From Flavobacterium psychrophilum (GTDB taxonomy: Bacteria; Bacteroidota; Bacteroidia; Flavobacteriales; Flavobacteriaceae), in the NCBI GenBank assembly GCA_945879625.1, contig CAMCVA010000012.1, positions 1-64,000 on the forward strand: a DNA stretch of 64,000 nt, written 5' to 3'. A program made the translations under genes and the position numbers. Below are positions 26,639-38,303 of this stretch, piece after piece. Every line of letters begins with the position of its first letter. The stretch's first letter is position 1. Below the pieces are notes generated by a model, which had not been told where the DNA came from, did no database searches, and was given only the letters and a program-made list of their open reading frames with translations.

Positions 26639-27487
26639 TTAATTTAATGATATCGTATCGATCAATCGAATTTTGTTGGCAAAAACAGCAATAAATGCGC
26701 GATACTTTTTGCCTGCTTCTTTTGCAATACAAGGCAATAAATGGCTTTCATCGGCGATCGTAAAATATTCCAATTCAAAAAGCGACTGGGCTTCAAATTG
26801 ACTTTTCACCCAATCAATCACCGTTTGTGGCTCGTGTTGCTCAAATTGTGTTTTGGCCAAAAGCAAGGTCTTATAAATAAATGCAGCTTGTTTTCGCTCT
26901 TCTACCGAAAGTCTTTCGTTGCGGGAACTCATCGCGAGGCCATTGGCTTCTCGGTAGATTGGGCAAGGAACGATGGTTACTGGAAGCTGAAGTTTTTCGA
27001 CTAATTTCTTCACAATTTGCAGTTGCTGAAAATCTTTTTCGCCAAAATAGGCGTTTTGGGGCTGTATAATTTCAAACAGACGTTTAACCACTGTGCCTAC
27101 ACCATCAAAATGTCCGGGTCGAAACGCGCCTTCCATTACCAGCTCTAATCCATCAAAATTATAGGATTCAGACGTGGTGTTGCCGTTGTATATGTCTTCG
27201 ACAGCAGGTGCGTATACTAGGATTTCGGACGAAACGCCTTCTATGAGTTTCACGTCGTTTTCGAGTGTCCGGGGATATTTTAGCAGGTCTTCGGGGTTGT
27301 TAAACTGTGTGGGATTCACAAAAATACTAATCACAGTATGTGTATTGTTTTGCAACGAAGCGTCCAAAAGAGATAAATGACCTTCATGAAGCGCGCCCAT
27401 GGTGGGAACAAAACCAATCGAAGATTTTGGATTTGAATGGGCTTTAAGGTGTGCAACAAAATCGGCTTGTTTGTCAAAAATCAACAT
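26639..27487 (-). CDS. panC: Pantothenate synthetase
   Basis: A 282-residue enzyme that condenses pantoate and beta-alanine with ATP. Signatures: [20 protein letters not shown] (HIGH-like nucleotidyl motif), [37 protein letters not shown], and [11 protein letters not shown] (KMSKS-like). The first ATG of the open frame is at 27514; I place the start at 27487 ([10 protein letters not shown]), which fits the family N-terminus. First gene of the six-gene minus-strand operon and divergent from the glycogen synthase-like gene. Confidence 0.96.
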   Translation of the reverse strand: MLIFDKQADFVAHLKAHSNPKSSIGFVPTMGALHEGHLSLLDASLQNNTHTVISIFVNPTQFNNPEDLLKYPRTLENDVKLIEGVSSEILVYAPAVEDIYNGNTTSESYNFDGLELVMEGAFRPGHFDGVGTVVKRLFEIIQPQNAYFGEKDFQQLQIVKKLVEKLQLPVTIVPCPIYREANGLAMSSRNERLSVEERKQAAFIYKTLLLAKTQFEQHEPQTVIDWVKSQFEAQSLFELEYFTIADESHLLPCIAKEAGKKYRAFIAVFANKIRLIDTISLN

Positions 27488-27550
27488 GTGTAAATCCTTA
27501 AAAATAAGAGGCAAACTTAAGTTATTAGTTCATAACTGCATAAATTTTTG

Positions 27551-27558
27551 TAATTTTG
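27551..27558 (+). promoter_or_regulatory. Candidate -10 element of the glgA-like/DUF4270/glmS unit
   Basis: TAATTTTG matches TAnnTTTG, 38 bases before the start codon at 27596. No -33 TTG at 17-21 bases. Confidence 0.45.
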
Positions 27559-27595
27559 CCTGATTTTTATTGACAACAAATAAAGTAACAATCTT

Positions 27596-28402
27596 ATGGA
27601 GGAAAAGAGGATATTATACGTATCATCTGAAGTGGTGCCTTATCTAGCTGAAAACGAGGTGTCTTTGATGTCTTATGATGTTCCCAAAATGGTCAATGAT
27701 CAAGGAGGACAAATTCGAATTTTCATGCCCCGCTACGGAAACATTAACGAGCGCAGGCATCAGTTACACGAGGTAATTCGTTTGTCGGGTATGAACCTAG
27801 TTGTCAATGACTTAGACATGCCATTGATTATCAAAGTGGCCTCCATTCCCAAAGAGCGCATCCAAGTATATTTTATCGATAATGACGAATACTTCAAACG
27901 CAAAGCCACCTTTACTGACGAAGAAGGGGTCTTGTTTGCCGATAACGATGAGCGTGCCATTTTCTTTGCCAAAGGCGTGGTTGAGACAGTAAAAAAATTA
28001 AACTGGGTGCCTGATATTATTCACGTACACGGTTGGATGGCTGCTTTGTTGCCCATCTACATGAAACATTACTACAAAGATGAAGCCTTGTTTGCCGATA
28101 CAAAAATTGTTACTTCGGTCTACAGTCAATCGTTTGAAGGCAATTTAAATAGTGAACTGAGCAATAAAATTCAATTTGACGGCGTGCCCAGTTCAGCCAT
28201 TTCCGAATTGGCCGAGCCTTCCTATGACAACATCATAAAAGCCTCGATAAATCATTCAGACGCCGTGATTATTGCCTCAGAAAACCTGTCTTCAAGTTTA
28301 ACAAAATTTATAGAATCGTCGGGGAAACCTTTTTTACCTTTCGCCACGAAAGACGAATTTGCGCAAGCTTATACTAATTTTTACAAAGATTTGGTTCTAT
28401 AA
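27596..28402 (+). CDS. Glycogen/starch synthase N-terminal domain-like protein (GT5, no C-terminal half)
   Basis: A 268-residue protein matching only the N-terminal Rossmann domain of GT5 glycogen synthases: RILYVSSEVVPYL, GGQIRIFMPRYGNINERR, PDIIHVHGWMAALLPIYMK. True GlgA proteins are about 470 residues; the C-terminal nucleotide-binding domain is missing and the stop is followed directly by another gene. The KxGGL motif, which contacts ADP-glucose after the SSE stretch, is replaced by AENEVSL. It is therefore unlikely to make glycogen. The position beside panC, DUF4270 and glmS hints at a conserved flavobacterial locus, but the role is unknown. Confidence 0.82.
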   Translation: MEEKRILYVSSEVVPYLAENEVSLMSYDVPKMVNDQGGQIRIFMPRYGNINERRHQLHEVIRLSGMNLVVNDLDMPLIIKVASIPKERIQVYFIDNDEYFKRKATFTDEEGVLFADNDERAIFFAKGVVETVKKLNWVPDIIHVHGWMAALLPIYMKHYYKDEALFADTKIVTSVYSQSFEGNLNSELSNKIQFDGVPSSAISELAEPSYDNIIKASINHSDAVIIASENLSSSLTKFIESSGKPFLPFATKDEFAQAYTNFYKDLVL

Positions 28403-28419
28403 TCTCTTTTTAAACACAC

Positions 28420-30108
28420 ATGAATATACGTATTTTGGCCCCCTATTTTCTTGTTCTTATTTTTGGTTTTTCTGTGATATCCTGCGACAGCACCTACAAC
28501 GAAGTGGGATCAGATATTGTAGGGGATACTAGTTTTGAGTTCGGAACACCGGCCACCTATGACGCATTAGCCTACAACCAAGGATTGGGCGCAATGGACT
28601 CCAAGAATTTACCGGTAAACGCCTTGGGAATCTACAACAATCCCGTTTTTGGATTGACTAAAGCACATTTTGCTACCCAAATACAATTGGCGGTATTAAA
28701 TCCAACTTTTAATGTGGCTTTAAGTCCTGAAATTGATAGTGTTTACTTGACTATCCCTTATTTTAGCACCAAAACAGAAACCAGTTCTACAGGTGTAGGC
28801 ACCTACGAATTGGATTCAATTTATGGGCCATCCGATTCCAATTTTGATTTAAAAGTATACGAATCAGGGTATTATATTCGCGACTTAGATCCAACCAGCA
28901 GCACCCAATCGGTTCAAGGTTATTACACCAACCAAAACGCCGATTTTGATGCGGTAAAAGGAGCCTTACTAAACGATGATCCTGCTGACAATCAAAATAC
29001 TGCTTTTTTGTTTAGTAACTCCGAATACAACGAATTGAAAACTTCTGCTGATGGTGTAGAATCCATTGTGCGCAAAGTGCCCGCCATGCATTTAAAACTC
29101 AACAAAACATTCTTTAAAAATAAGATATTTGAAGCGCCCGCCGGGAAATTGCTCAACAACAACATTTTCAAAGAATACTTTAGAGGACTTTATTTCAAAG
29201 TAGATAATGCAGGAACTTCCCCCGGAAATTTGGCCTTACTCAACTTTAAAGGCGGATCAATAACCATAAGCTATTCGGAATACGAAAGCGTTCCCGATAA
29301 CGACCCTGTAACTCCCTTACCCGATAAAGTTCAAAAATCAGTTGTATTAAATATAGCCGGAAATTCGGTGAGTTTATTGGAGCAAACCAACTCGCCCAAT
29401 TATACAGCAGCTTTGCCAGGAAATTCATCTACTGGCGACGCAAAATTGTATGTAAAAGGAGGCGCCGAAGGATCTATGGCGATTATCAATTTATTTAATC
29501 CTGCAGATTTATTTCGTTATACCGACGGTGTACAAGTAAATATACCAAACAATGTGCCTGACGAATTGGACGAATTGCGCGAAAAGTACCGCCGGAAAGA
29601 ATTGGTAGTGAATGATGCGGCTATAACCTTTAGTATCGACAACCAAACGATGAATACAGGAACTCCAGCGGCCTACGAGCCTAACCGAGTTTACCTGTAT
29701 GACATAAAAAATAAACGCCCGGTTTTGGACTATTATACCGACCAATATGTCAATTCCCTACAACCCAAATTAGCCAAAAATGTGCACGGAGGAATCATTA
29801 CCAAAGACGCTGATGGCCGAGGCACACAATATAAAATCAGGATCACCAATCACTTGCGCAACTTGATTAAATACACCGATTCAACCAATGTAAAATTGGG
29901 CGTGGTGGTCACCGAAAACATCGGGGTAGTAACCAACAAACGCTTAAAAAACTCTTTCATTACCGGCACACAAACTGTTTCTGAAGCGCCTACTATGAGT
30001 GTAACCAATTTATTGGGCACTGTTTTATACGGATCAAATATTCCTGCTGGAGACCCAAACGAAGACAAAAAATTGAAATTAACCATCTATTATACAGAAC
30101 CCAAATAA
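28420..30108 (+). CDS. DUF4270 lipoprotein
   Basis: A 562-residue predicted lipoprotein: a hydrophobic signal ends in VISC (Cys23), and the mature part begins DSTYNEVGSDIVGD. The body matches the DUF4270 family of Bacteroidota (LGIYNNPVFGLTKAHFATQI, FFKNKIFEAPAGKLL, YRRKELVVNDA). The repeated beta-strand-like pattern and lipid anchor suggest an envelope or surface role. No catalytic motif is apparent. It lies between the glgA-like gene (17 bases) and glmS (9 bases), so it is co-transcribed with both. Confidence 0.85.
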   Translation: MNIRILAPYFLVLIFGFSVISCDSTYNEVGSDIVGDTSFEFGTPATYDALAYNQGLGAMDSKNLPVNALGIYNNPVFGLTKAHFATQIQLAVLNPTFNVALSPEIDSVYLTIPYFSTKTETSSTGVGTYELDSIYGPSDSNFDLKVYESGYYIRDLDPTSSTQSVQGYYTNQNADFDAVKGALLNDDPADNQNTAFLFSNSEYNELKTSADGVESIVRKVPAMHLKLNKTFFKNKIFEAPAGKLLNNNIFKEYFRGLYFKVDNAGTSPGNLALLNFKGGSITISYSEYESVPDNDPVTPLPDKVQKSVVLNIAGNSVSLLEQTNSPNYTAALPGNSSTGDAKLYVKGGAEGSMAIINLFNPADLFRYTDGVQVNIPNNVPDELDELREKYRRKELVVNDAAITFSIDNQTMNTGTPAAYEPNRVYLYDIKNKRPVLDYYTDQYVNSLQPKLAKNVHGGIITKDADGRGTQYKIRITNHLRNLIKYTDSTNVKLGVVVTENIGVVTNKRLKNSFITGTQTVSEAPTMSVTNLLGTVLYGSNIPAGDPNEDKKLKLTIYYTEPK

Positions 30109-30117
30109 TATATAGAT

Positions 30118-31965
30118 ATGTGTGGAATTGTTGGATACATCGGAAAAAGAGAAGCCTATCCCATTATAATTAAAGGATTAAAACGTTTAGAATACCGCGG
30201 CTATGACAGTGCGGGAATCATGTTATACGACGGCCAAGACATGAAATTGTCCAAAACAAAAGGAAAAGTTTCAGATCTAGAAGAAAAATCGGCCACAGAA
30301 ATCACCATAAACGGATCGATTGGAATGGGCCACACGCGCTGGGCCACCCACGGCGTTCCGAATGATGTAAATTCGCACCCGCATTTATCCAATTCGGGAG
30401 AATTAGCCATCATACACAACGGAATTATCGAAAACTATGCGCCTTTAAAAAAGGAATTGATTAACCGCGGCTATGTCTTTAAATCAGACACCGATACCGA
30501 AGTGTTGATTAATTTGATAGAAGATGTTCAAAAAACACACAATCTAAAACTAGGAAAAGCCGTTCAAGTTGCCTTAAATCAAGTGGTGGGCGCCTATGCC
30601 ATTTGCGTTTTTGACGTGAAAAAACCCAACGAAATAATTGTTGCCCGCTTGGGAAGTCCTCTGGCAATTGGCGTGGGCGTAGATGAATTTTTTATTGCTT
30701 CGGATGCCTCTCCATTTATAGAATACACGTCAAATGCGATTTACTTGGAGGACGAAGAAATGGCGATTGTACGCTTGCATAAACCCTTAAAAATCAGAAA
30801 AATTAAAGACGATTCGTTGGTAGATCCATATGTTCAGGAACTTCAAATGAATTTGGAACAAATAGAAAAAGGTGGCTACGATCATTTCATGATGAAAGAA
30901 ATCTTCGAGCAGCCGAGTGTAATTAAAGATACCTACAGAGGTCGTTTGCTCGCCAACCAAGGAATCATCCAAATGGCGGGTGTAGAAGACAATTTAGAGA
31001 AATTCTTGAATGCCGAACGCATTATCATTGTAGCTTGTGGCACCTCATGGCATGCCGGCTTGGTGGCCGAATATGTAATTGAAGAATTTGCACGCATACC
31101 CGTTGAGGTTGAATACGCTTCTGAATTCCGTTACCGAAATCCTATTATCAATAAAAAAGATGTGGTCATTGCCATTTCACAATCGGGAGAAACCGCTGAT
31201 TCCTTGGCAGCGATCAAGTTGGCCAAAGAACATGGCGCTTTTGTGTTTGGCGTTTGTAATGTGGTGGGTTCTTCCATTTCTAGAGAAACCCACGCGGGTG
31301 CTTACACTCATGCCGGACCAGAAATTGGCGTGGCTTCTACCAAAGCATTTACCACACAAATCACCGTATTGACTATGTTGGCCTTGCGTTTGGCAAAAGC
31401 CAAAGGAACCATGAACAATTCCGATTACCACCGCTATTTGCAAGAATTGGAATTGATCCCGGAAAAAGTAGCCGAAGCTCTAGAAACAAATGAAGTGGCC
31501 AAAGTGATTGCCGAACGATTTAAAGACTCTACCAATTGTTTGTACTTGGGTCGCGGATATAATTTCCCGGTTGCTCTAGAAGGCGCATTGAAACTCAAAG
31601 AGATTTCGTACATCCACGCCGAAGGTTATCCCGCTGCCGAAATGAAACATGGACCAATTGCTTTGATTGACGAACACATGCCGGTTATTGTAATTGCCCC
31701 CAAACAAGGCCATTATGACAAAGTGGTGAGTAACATTCAAGAGATTAAATCCAGAAGCGGAAAAATCATAGCCGTGGTTACCAAAGGCGACGTACAGGTG
31801 CGCGATTTGGCCGACTACGTGATTGAAATTCCAGAAACTTCAGATGCCTTATCGCCATTATTGACAACTATTCCGTTGCAATTGTTGTCCTACCACATTG
31901 CGGTACTGCGCGGTTGTAACGTAGATCAGCCTAGAAATTTAGCCAAATCAGTTACCGTAGAATAA
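30118..31965 (+). CDS. glmS: Glutamine-fructose-6-phosphate aminotransferase (isomerizing)
   Basis: A 615-residue enzyme that makes glucosamine-6-phosphate, the entry to peptidoglycan and LPS amino sugars. The start MCGIVGYIGKR exposes the catalytic Cys after Met removal. The glutaminase domain (about 1-240) has RLEYRGYDSAG, GHTRWATHGVPND and HNGIIENY. Two SIS domains follow (about 290-430 and 460-600) with VACGTSWHAGL, AISQSGETADSL and YLGRGYNFPVALEGALKLKE; the end NLAKSVTVE is the conserved C-terminus. No leader or glmS ribozyme is possible as only 9 bases separate it from the preceding gene. A terminator follows. Confidence 0.98.
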   Translation: MCGIVGYIGKREAYPIIIKGLKRLEYRGYDSAGIMLYDGQDMKLSKTKGKVSDLEEKSATEITINGSIGMGHTRWATHGVPNDVNSHPHLSNSGELAIIHNGIIENYAPLKKELINRGYVFKSDTDTEVLINLIEDVQKTHNLKLGKAVQVALNQVVGAYAICVFDVKKPNEIIVARLGSPLAIGVGVDEFFIASDASPFIEYTSNAIYLEDEEMAIVRLHKPLKIRKIKDDSLVDPYVQELQMNLEQIEKGGYDHFMMKEIFEQPSVIKDTYRGRLLANQGIIQMAGVEDNLEKFLNAERIIIVACGTSWHAGLVAEYVIEEFARIPVEVEYASEFRYRNPIINKKDVVIAISQSGETADSLAAIKLAKEHGAFVFGVCNVVGSSISRETHAGAYTHAGPEIGVASTKAFTTQITVLTMLALRLAKAKGTMNNSDYHRYLQELELIPEKVAEALETNEVAKVIAERFKDSTNCLYLGRGYNFPVALEGALKLKEISYIHAEGYPAAEMKHGPIALIDEHMPVIVIAPKQGHYDKVVSNIQEIKSRSGKIIAVVTKGDVQVRDLADYVIEIPETSDALSPLLTTIPLQLLSYHIAVLRGCNVDQPRNLAKSVTVE

Positions 31966-31985
31966 GCAAAATCAAAATAGACGCC

Positions 31986-32013
31986 AAAAGCGAGTTGGAA
32001 ACAACTCGCTTTT
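31986..32013 (+). terminator. Terminator of the glmS unit
   Basis: A perfect 12-base stem AAAAGCGAGTTG/CAACTCGCTTTT capped by GAAA (a GNRA tetraloop) and followed by T residues, 21 bases past the glmS stop. Confidence 0.92.
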
Positions 32014-32158
32014 TTTGTTTAAAACGGTAAAAATTTAAACTTAAATTTCACTAAAAAACACTGGTCTAAAATGCGAATAATAAAATTTTCAGGCCTTTTT
32101 TTAGTAATATTAAAAATAGTTGTATTTTGGCTTTCTAAACCAACAAAATTTAAAACCA

Positions 32159-35017
32159 ATGAAGAGCTATTTAGTTATTTTGACGTTGTTTTTTTGCAGT
32201 CTTACCTTTGCACAAACAGCCCTATCAGGCGTTGTGTCTGACGCAAAAAAACAGCCAATTCCTGGAGCCAATGTAAAGATTGCGGGAGCTTTAAACAGCG
32301 CAAGTACTGATGTTAACGGTAAATTTACCTTAAATGCCGTGAATTTGCCTTGCAAGCTGGAAATCACCAGTGTGGGCTATGCACCACAGACAGTTTCTGT
32401 TTCCTCTGCTTCTCAAGCCATTTCGGTGAGTTTGACAGACGAAGAAACACAATTAAATGAAATCGTTGTTTCGGCGTCTAGAACACCAGAACGCGTGTTA
32501 GAATCGCCAGTAACCATAGAACGAATGGGTTTGGCGCAAATTAAAAACACGACTGCAGCCTCCTACTATGATGGCTTGGAGAATTTAAAAGAAGTTCATT
32601 TTAACACCAGTAGTTTCTCTTTCAAATCAATCAACACCCGCGGATTTGCAACCGTTGCAAACACCCGTTTTATGCAATTGGTAGACGGAATGGACAATTC
32701 CTCACCGGCCTTGAATTTTGTGTTGGGTAACTTGATCGGAATTTCAGAATTAGATGTGGCAAGTGTGGAATTATTGCCAGGAGCATCTTCTGCGCTGTAT
32801 GGCGCAAATGCCTTTAATGGAATTTTGTTTATGAACAGCAAGAGCCCATTTACTAGCCAAGGCTTAAGCACCTACTTTAAATACGGACAAACATCGCAAG
32901 AAGCCGCTGGAGTAAATGATTATTTTGATGTAGGTATTCGTGCCGCACATGTATTTAACAAGTATTTTGCTGCCAAAACAAATTTCACGTTCATGAAAGC
33001 AACCGAGTGGATTGCCAATGACAAACGAAATGTTGTGGGTGGTGGACTTTATACAGATCCAAGTAACATTGGACACGATGTCAATCAAAACTACGATGGC
33101 TTGAATTCTTATGGGGATGAGGTGAGTACCTTTATTGCCAATGTGGGTCAAGTGAGCCGAACAGGATACATGGAAAAAGACTTGAACGACAACACCATCA
33201 GAAACGTGAAAGCCGATTTTTCTTTGCACTTCAAGCCGTTTGACAACGACTTTGAAATCATTTTACAAAGCAAATTTGGAACAGGAAACACTATCTACCA
33301 AGGAGCCAACCGTTATGCGTTGAAAAACTTTTACATGAACCAAAACCGTATCGAAGTAAAAGGAAAAAATTTCTTTGCAAGAGCCTATATGACTGCTGAA
33401 GATGCCGGAGATTCCTATGACATGCGTTTTGCTGCTTGGAACGTAAATAGAGCTGCTAAGGCCGACACGAACTGGTTTACCGATTATGCGAGAGCGTATC
33501 AATTGTCTAGTGCTGTTTTAGGATTGAACGGGTACGACGCTTCCAATTATGCTAGAACCTTCGCCGATACAAATATTTCACCTATTTTAAATTTAACTCC
33601 ATCTGTAGACCCTAATAATCCATCAGCACCCACATTGCCAAGATTCTTGGCTGGATCTCCAGAATTTAAAAATGCCTTAAGCACCATTGCACAAGATCCT
33701 GATTTTACCAAAGGGGCGAAGTTTACAGATCGTTCTAAGTTGTACCACAGTGATGTAAATTATAACCTTAGAGATGTAATTAAAGTGGCTGATGTGCAAG
33801 TAGGTGGTTCGTATCGTCAATATGTGATGGATTCAGAAGGGTCTATTTTTACCGATTATGATGCGCCAATTACCTATACTGAATTGGGATTATATGTACA
33901 AGCACAAACTAAATTAAAGGATAATCGATTAAAAATTACGGAATCCATTCGATACGATAAATCCCAAAATTTTGACGGTAGCTTTACGCCTCGTATAGCA
34001 TTTGTGTATTCGGCTGGAGCCAATAAAAATCACAATATTCGTTTTTCCGTTCAAACCGGATTTAGAAATCCAACTACACAAGACCAATACATCGGATTGG
34101 ATTTAGGGCCATTTGCTTTAATTGGTTCTGCACCAGACAATTTAGATCGTTATGTAGAAACAAGAGTGTTAAGCGCTGCTGGTCAAGCCCTTACAGGCGC
34201 GTCTAGTGTTTCATTGAGTGGACAAGACGCTTATTACAATTCTTACACCAGTACATCTGTAGCTGCATTTGCTGCGGCTCCCAAAACCACACCCGCTCAA
34301 CTCCAAGCAGCGGCCAATTTATTACAAGTGGCTACACCAGGATTAGTAAAACCTGAGAAAGTTCAAGCGGTTGAATTGGGCTACCGTTCATTCATTGAAG
34401 ACGTGTCAGTAGACATTAACGGGTACTACAATATGTATACCGACATGATTAGTAATGCCAACGTAATTACACCATTATACGGCGATGTAAACGTGCCAAT
34501 TAATTTGGGTGACGCAACAACTCTAGCTCCGTTGAGCGCTTTAAGCAATGGTGACCGTCGTGTGTATCAAGTATATACCAACTCAAAAGCTTCGTTGGAG
34601 TCATACGGAGTGGGATTGGGCTTAGGCAAAAAAATATTTGGCGACTATGAGCTTAATGCCAATTACAACTATGCCGGTTTTATCTATGATGACGCAAACG
34701 AAGCTGGATTTGAAACCTCATTCAACACCCCAAAACACCGTGTAAAAGCATCTATTGGGAATCCAAGATTGTTCAAAAATTTTGGATTCAATACCAATGT
34801 ACGTTGGAACACGGCCTACACTTGGCAGTCGTCATTTATTGACGGAGATGTCCCAGAAAATACAGTTGTGGATGCACAAATTACCTACGGAATTCCTTCT
34901 ATGAAATCAGTATTTAAATTGGGAGCCAACAACCTAATGGGCAAAGATTACATACAAGTAGTCGGAGCAGGAGCCATTGGTCAACTTTGGTATGCTTCCT
35001 GGACAATTAATCCTTAA
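32159..35017 (+). CDS. TonB-dependent receptor with carboxypeptidase-regulatory-like domain
   Basis: A 952-residue outer-membrane receptor with signal peptide (MKSYLVILTLFFCSLTFAQ), a carboxypeptidase-regulatory-like domain (about 22-95: LSGVVSDAKKQPIPGANVKI), a plug (about 110-225: VVSASRTPERVLESPVTIER, INTRGFATVANTRFMQLVDG, ELLPGASSALYGANAFNGIL) and a barrel ending in YASWTINP. Thirteen codons upstream an in-frame ATG exists, but the signal peptide sets the start at 32159. The next gene, 30 bases downstream, encodes an SGNH-hydrolase lipoprotein, so the pair may take up a product released by that enzyme. Substrate unknown. Confidence 0.92.
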   Translation: MKSYLVILTLFFCSLTFAQTALSGVVSDAKKQPIPGANVKIAGALNSASTDVNGKFTLNAVNLPCKLEITSVGYAPQTVSVSSASQAISVSLTDEETQLNEIVVSASRTPERVLESPVTIERMGLAQIKNTTAASYYDGLENLKEVHFNTSSFSFKSINTRGFATVANTRFMQLVDGMDNSSPALNFVLGNLIGISELDVASVELLPGASSALYGANAFNGILFMNSKSPFTSQGLSTYFKYGQTSQEAAGVNDYFDVGIRAAHVFNKYFAAKTNFTFMKATEWIANDKRNVVGGGLYTDPSNIGHDVNQNYDGLNSYGDEVSTFIANVGQVSRTGYMEKDLNDNTIRNVKADFSLHFKPFDNDFEIILQSKFGTGNTIYQGANRYALKNFYMNQNRIEVKGKNFFARAYMTAEDAGDSYDMRFAAWNVNRAAKADTNWFTDYARAYQLSSAVLGLNGYDASNYARTFADTNISPILNLTPSVDPNNPSAPTLPRFLAGSPEFKNALSTIAQDPDFTKGAKFTDRSKLYHSDVNYNLRDVIKVADVQVGGSYRQYVMDSEGSIFTDYDAPITYTELGLYVQAQTKLKDNRLKITESIRYDKSQNFDGSFTPRIAFVYSAGANKNHNIRFSVQTGFRNPTTQDQYIGLDLGPFALIGSAPDNLDRYVETRVLSAAGQALTGASSVSLSGQDAYYNSYTSTSVAAFAAAPKTTPAQLQAAANLLQVATPGLVKPEKVQAVELGYRSFIEDVSVDINGYYNMYTDMISNANVITPLYGDVNVPINLGDATTLAPLSALSNGDRRVYQVYTNSKASLESYGVGLGLGKKIFGDYELNANYNYAGFIYDDANEAGFETSFNTPKHRVKASIGNPRLFKNFGFNTNVRWNTAYTWQSSFIDGDVPENTVVDAQITYGIPSMKSVFKLGANNLMGKDYIQVVGAGAIGQLWYASWTINP

Positions 35018-35047
35018 TTCTCTCATTCGTAATAAAAATATAGCATC

Positions 35048-36514
35048 ATGATAAAAAATTTCAAATGGCTGTTATTGGTTTCGTTAACCTTTGCGGCATG
35101 TACAAATGACGATACTGCGCCTGTAGATGTGCCAGTATCTGCCGGAACCGCTGATTTCTCAAAATACGTTTCATTAGGAAATTCGCTTACAGCGGGTTAC
35201 AGCGATGGTGCACTCTTCAAAAGAGGTCAAGAAGGATCATATCCAAATTTATTGGCACAACAATTTGCCCAAGTTGGGGGAGGTGCATTCACCATTCCTT
35301 TTTGTGGAGATGATAATCTCGGTGGATTATTACTAGGAGGAACTCCTATACAAGGCACCCGTTTATATTTTAATGGGGCTGCCCCCGTAAACGTGCCAGG
35401 AACTCCGGTTACTGAAATCACCAATTTATTAACAGGCCCATTTAACAATATGGGTGTTCCTGGTGCAAAAAGCTATCATTTGGCAGCACCTGGTTACGGA
35501 AACGTAGCAGGAGTTCCTACCGGACAAGCCAATCCGTATTATGCACGTTTTGCGTCTTCTCCTTCATCTCGTATCATTGACGATGCAGTAGCACAAAATG
35601 CTACCTTCTTCTCTTTGTGGATAGGAAACAATGACGTATTGGGCTACGCCACTTCTGGAGGTGCTGGGGTTAATCAACTAGGAAATATAAATCCGGCTAC
35701 CTATGGTGCGAATGACATTACCGATCCAGGCGTTTTCGCAAATGTATACAGCGGATTAGTCGACGCCATGACCGCCAACGGAGCCAAAGGAGTGGTAGCC
35801 AATATTCCTTATGTTACTACAATTCCGTTCTTTACTACTGTGCCTTTCAACCCGGTACCACTTGATGCAGCAACCGCTGCGCAATTAAGTGCGGGTTATG
35901 CGGCTTACAATGGTGGTTTAGCGGCTGCACAAAACGCCGGTTTAATTTCGGCTGCCGAAAAAGCACAAAGAACCATCACGTTCCAAGCCGGAAACAATGC
36001 CGTTGTAATGGTAGATAGCTATTTAACTTCGCTTGCCCTTTTGGGATTGCCATCCTATCGTCAAGCTACTGCTGCTGATTTAATGGTATTACCTTCTCGT
36101 TCATTTATTGGAACAGCAGTGGGTGGAAATCCACAGCAAGTAAATGGGGTGTCTGTGCCATTGGCCGACAACTGGGTGCTTTCTAAAGATGAAATCGCAG
36201 AAATTAAAGTAGCCGTTGACGCCTACAATGCATCGATTAAGTCGATTGCTGAAGCTAAAGGATTGGCTTTTGTAGACGCCAATGCGGTAATGAGTCAAGT
36301 ATTTAACGGAGGAATTCGTTATGGCAACTACCACTTATCGGCTGGATATGTAACTGGAGGCGCATTCTCTATGGATGGAGTACATCCATCAGCACGTGGC
36401 GCAGCTTTAATTGCGAATAAATTTGCCGAAGCGATCAACGCTAAATATGGTTCTACCTTTAAGCCATTAGATTTAGCCGAATACCCGATTCAATTTCCTG
36501 CGGTAATCAACTAA
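35048..36514 (+). CDS. SGNH/GDSL-type hydrolase lipoprotein
   Basis: A 488-residue predicted lipoprotein (lipobox FAAC, Cys18) with the SGNH esterase fold. Block I reads VSLGNSLTAGYSDG, with Ser46 as nucleophile and GNSL in place of GDSL. Block III is FSLWIGNNDVLGY (Asn of the oxyanion hole), and block V is MDGVHPSARGAALIAN with the catalytic Asp-x-x-His. About 150 residues are inserted between blocks compared with minimal SGNH enzymes. It follows a TonB-dependent receptor by 30 bases and is closed by a terminator, forming a two-gene unit probably acting on an ester-containing nutrient at the outer membrane. Confidence 0.88.
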   Translation: MIKNFKWLLLVSLTFAACTNDDTAPVDVPVSAGTADFSKYVSLGNSLTAGYSDGALFKRGQEGSYPNLLAQQFAQVGGGAFTIPFCGDDNLGGLLLGGTPIQGTRLYFNGAAPVNVPGTPVTEITNLLTGPFNNMGVPGAKSYHLAAPGYGNVAGVPTGQANPYYARFASSPSSRIIDDAVAQNATFFSLWIGNNDVLGYATSGGAGVNQLGNINPATYGANDITDPGVFANVYSGLVDAMTANGAKGVVANIPYVTTIPFFTTVPFNPVPLDAATAAQLSAGYAAYNGGLAAAQNAGLISAAEKAQRTITFQAGNNAVVMVDSYLTSLALLGLPSYRQATAADLMVLPSRSFIGTAVGGNPQQVNGVSVPLADNWVLSKDEIAEIKVAVDAYNASIKSIAEAKGLAFVDANAVMSQVFNGGIRYGNYHLSAGYVTGGAFSMDGVHPSARGAALIANKFAEAINAKYGSTFKPLDLAEYPIQFPAVIN

Positions 36515-36535
36515 GATTAGCCAGATAATATATAG

Positions 36536-36562
36536 AAAACCATCCTCAAAAGGGATGGTTTT
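36536..36562 (+). terminator. Terminator of the receptor-SGNH unit
   Basis: A 10-base stem AAAACCATCC/GGATGGTTTT with a 7-base loop and trailing T run, 21 bases after the SGNH gene. Confidence 0.85.
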
Positions 36563-36647
36563 TTTGTGGATACTATCTCCTGCCAATAAGCGATCCCCAC
36601 AAATTAGGATGTTACCCATTAGCCATAATTTTTTTATAAAATTTGTC

Positions 36648-36677
36648 TTGATTTTCAAGTTTTAAAATTTATCTTTG
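36648..36677 (+). promoter_or_regulatory. Promoter of atpDC (TTG-N19-TATCTTTG)
   Basis: TTG at 36648-36650 and TATCTTTG at 36670-36677, spaced by 19 bases, match both consensus halves. The expected leader to atpD is about 65 bases. Confidence 0.8.
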
Positions 36678-36746
36678 CACACGAAAAAAAGACCCGTTTC
36701 TGTTTTTTCGAAACCAAACCTAATTAGCTATTTAATAAATACATAA

Positions 36747-38261
<1,515 letters not shown>

Positions 38262-38303
38262 AATAGTTATGAATTTTGAATTATAAATTATGAGTTTCGG
38301 CTC

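Noticed and set aside
29900..30117. glmS ribozyme or leader before glmS
   Set aside because: Only 9 bases separate glmS from the preceding coding sequence, leaving no room for a riboswitch.
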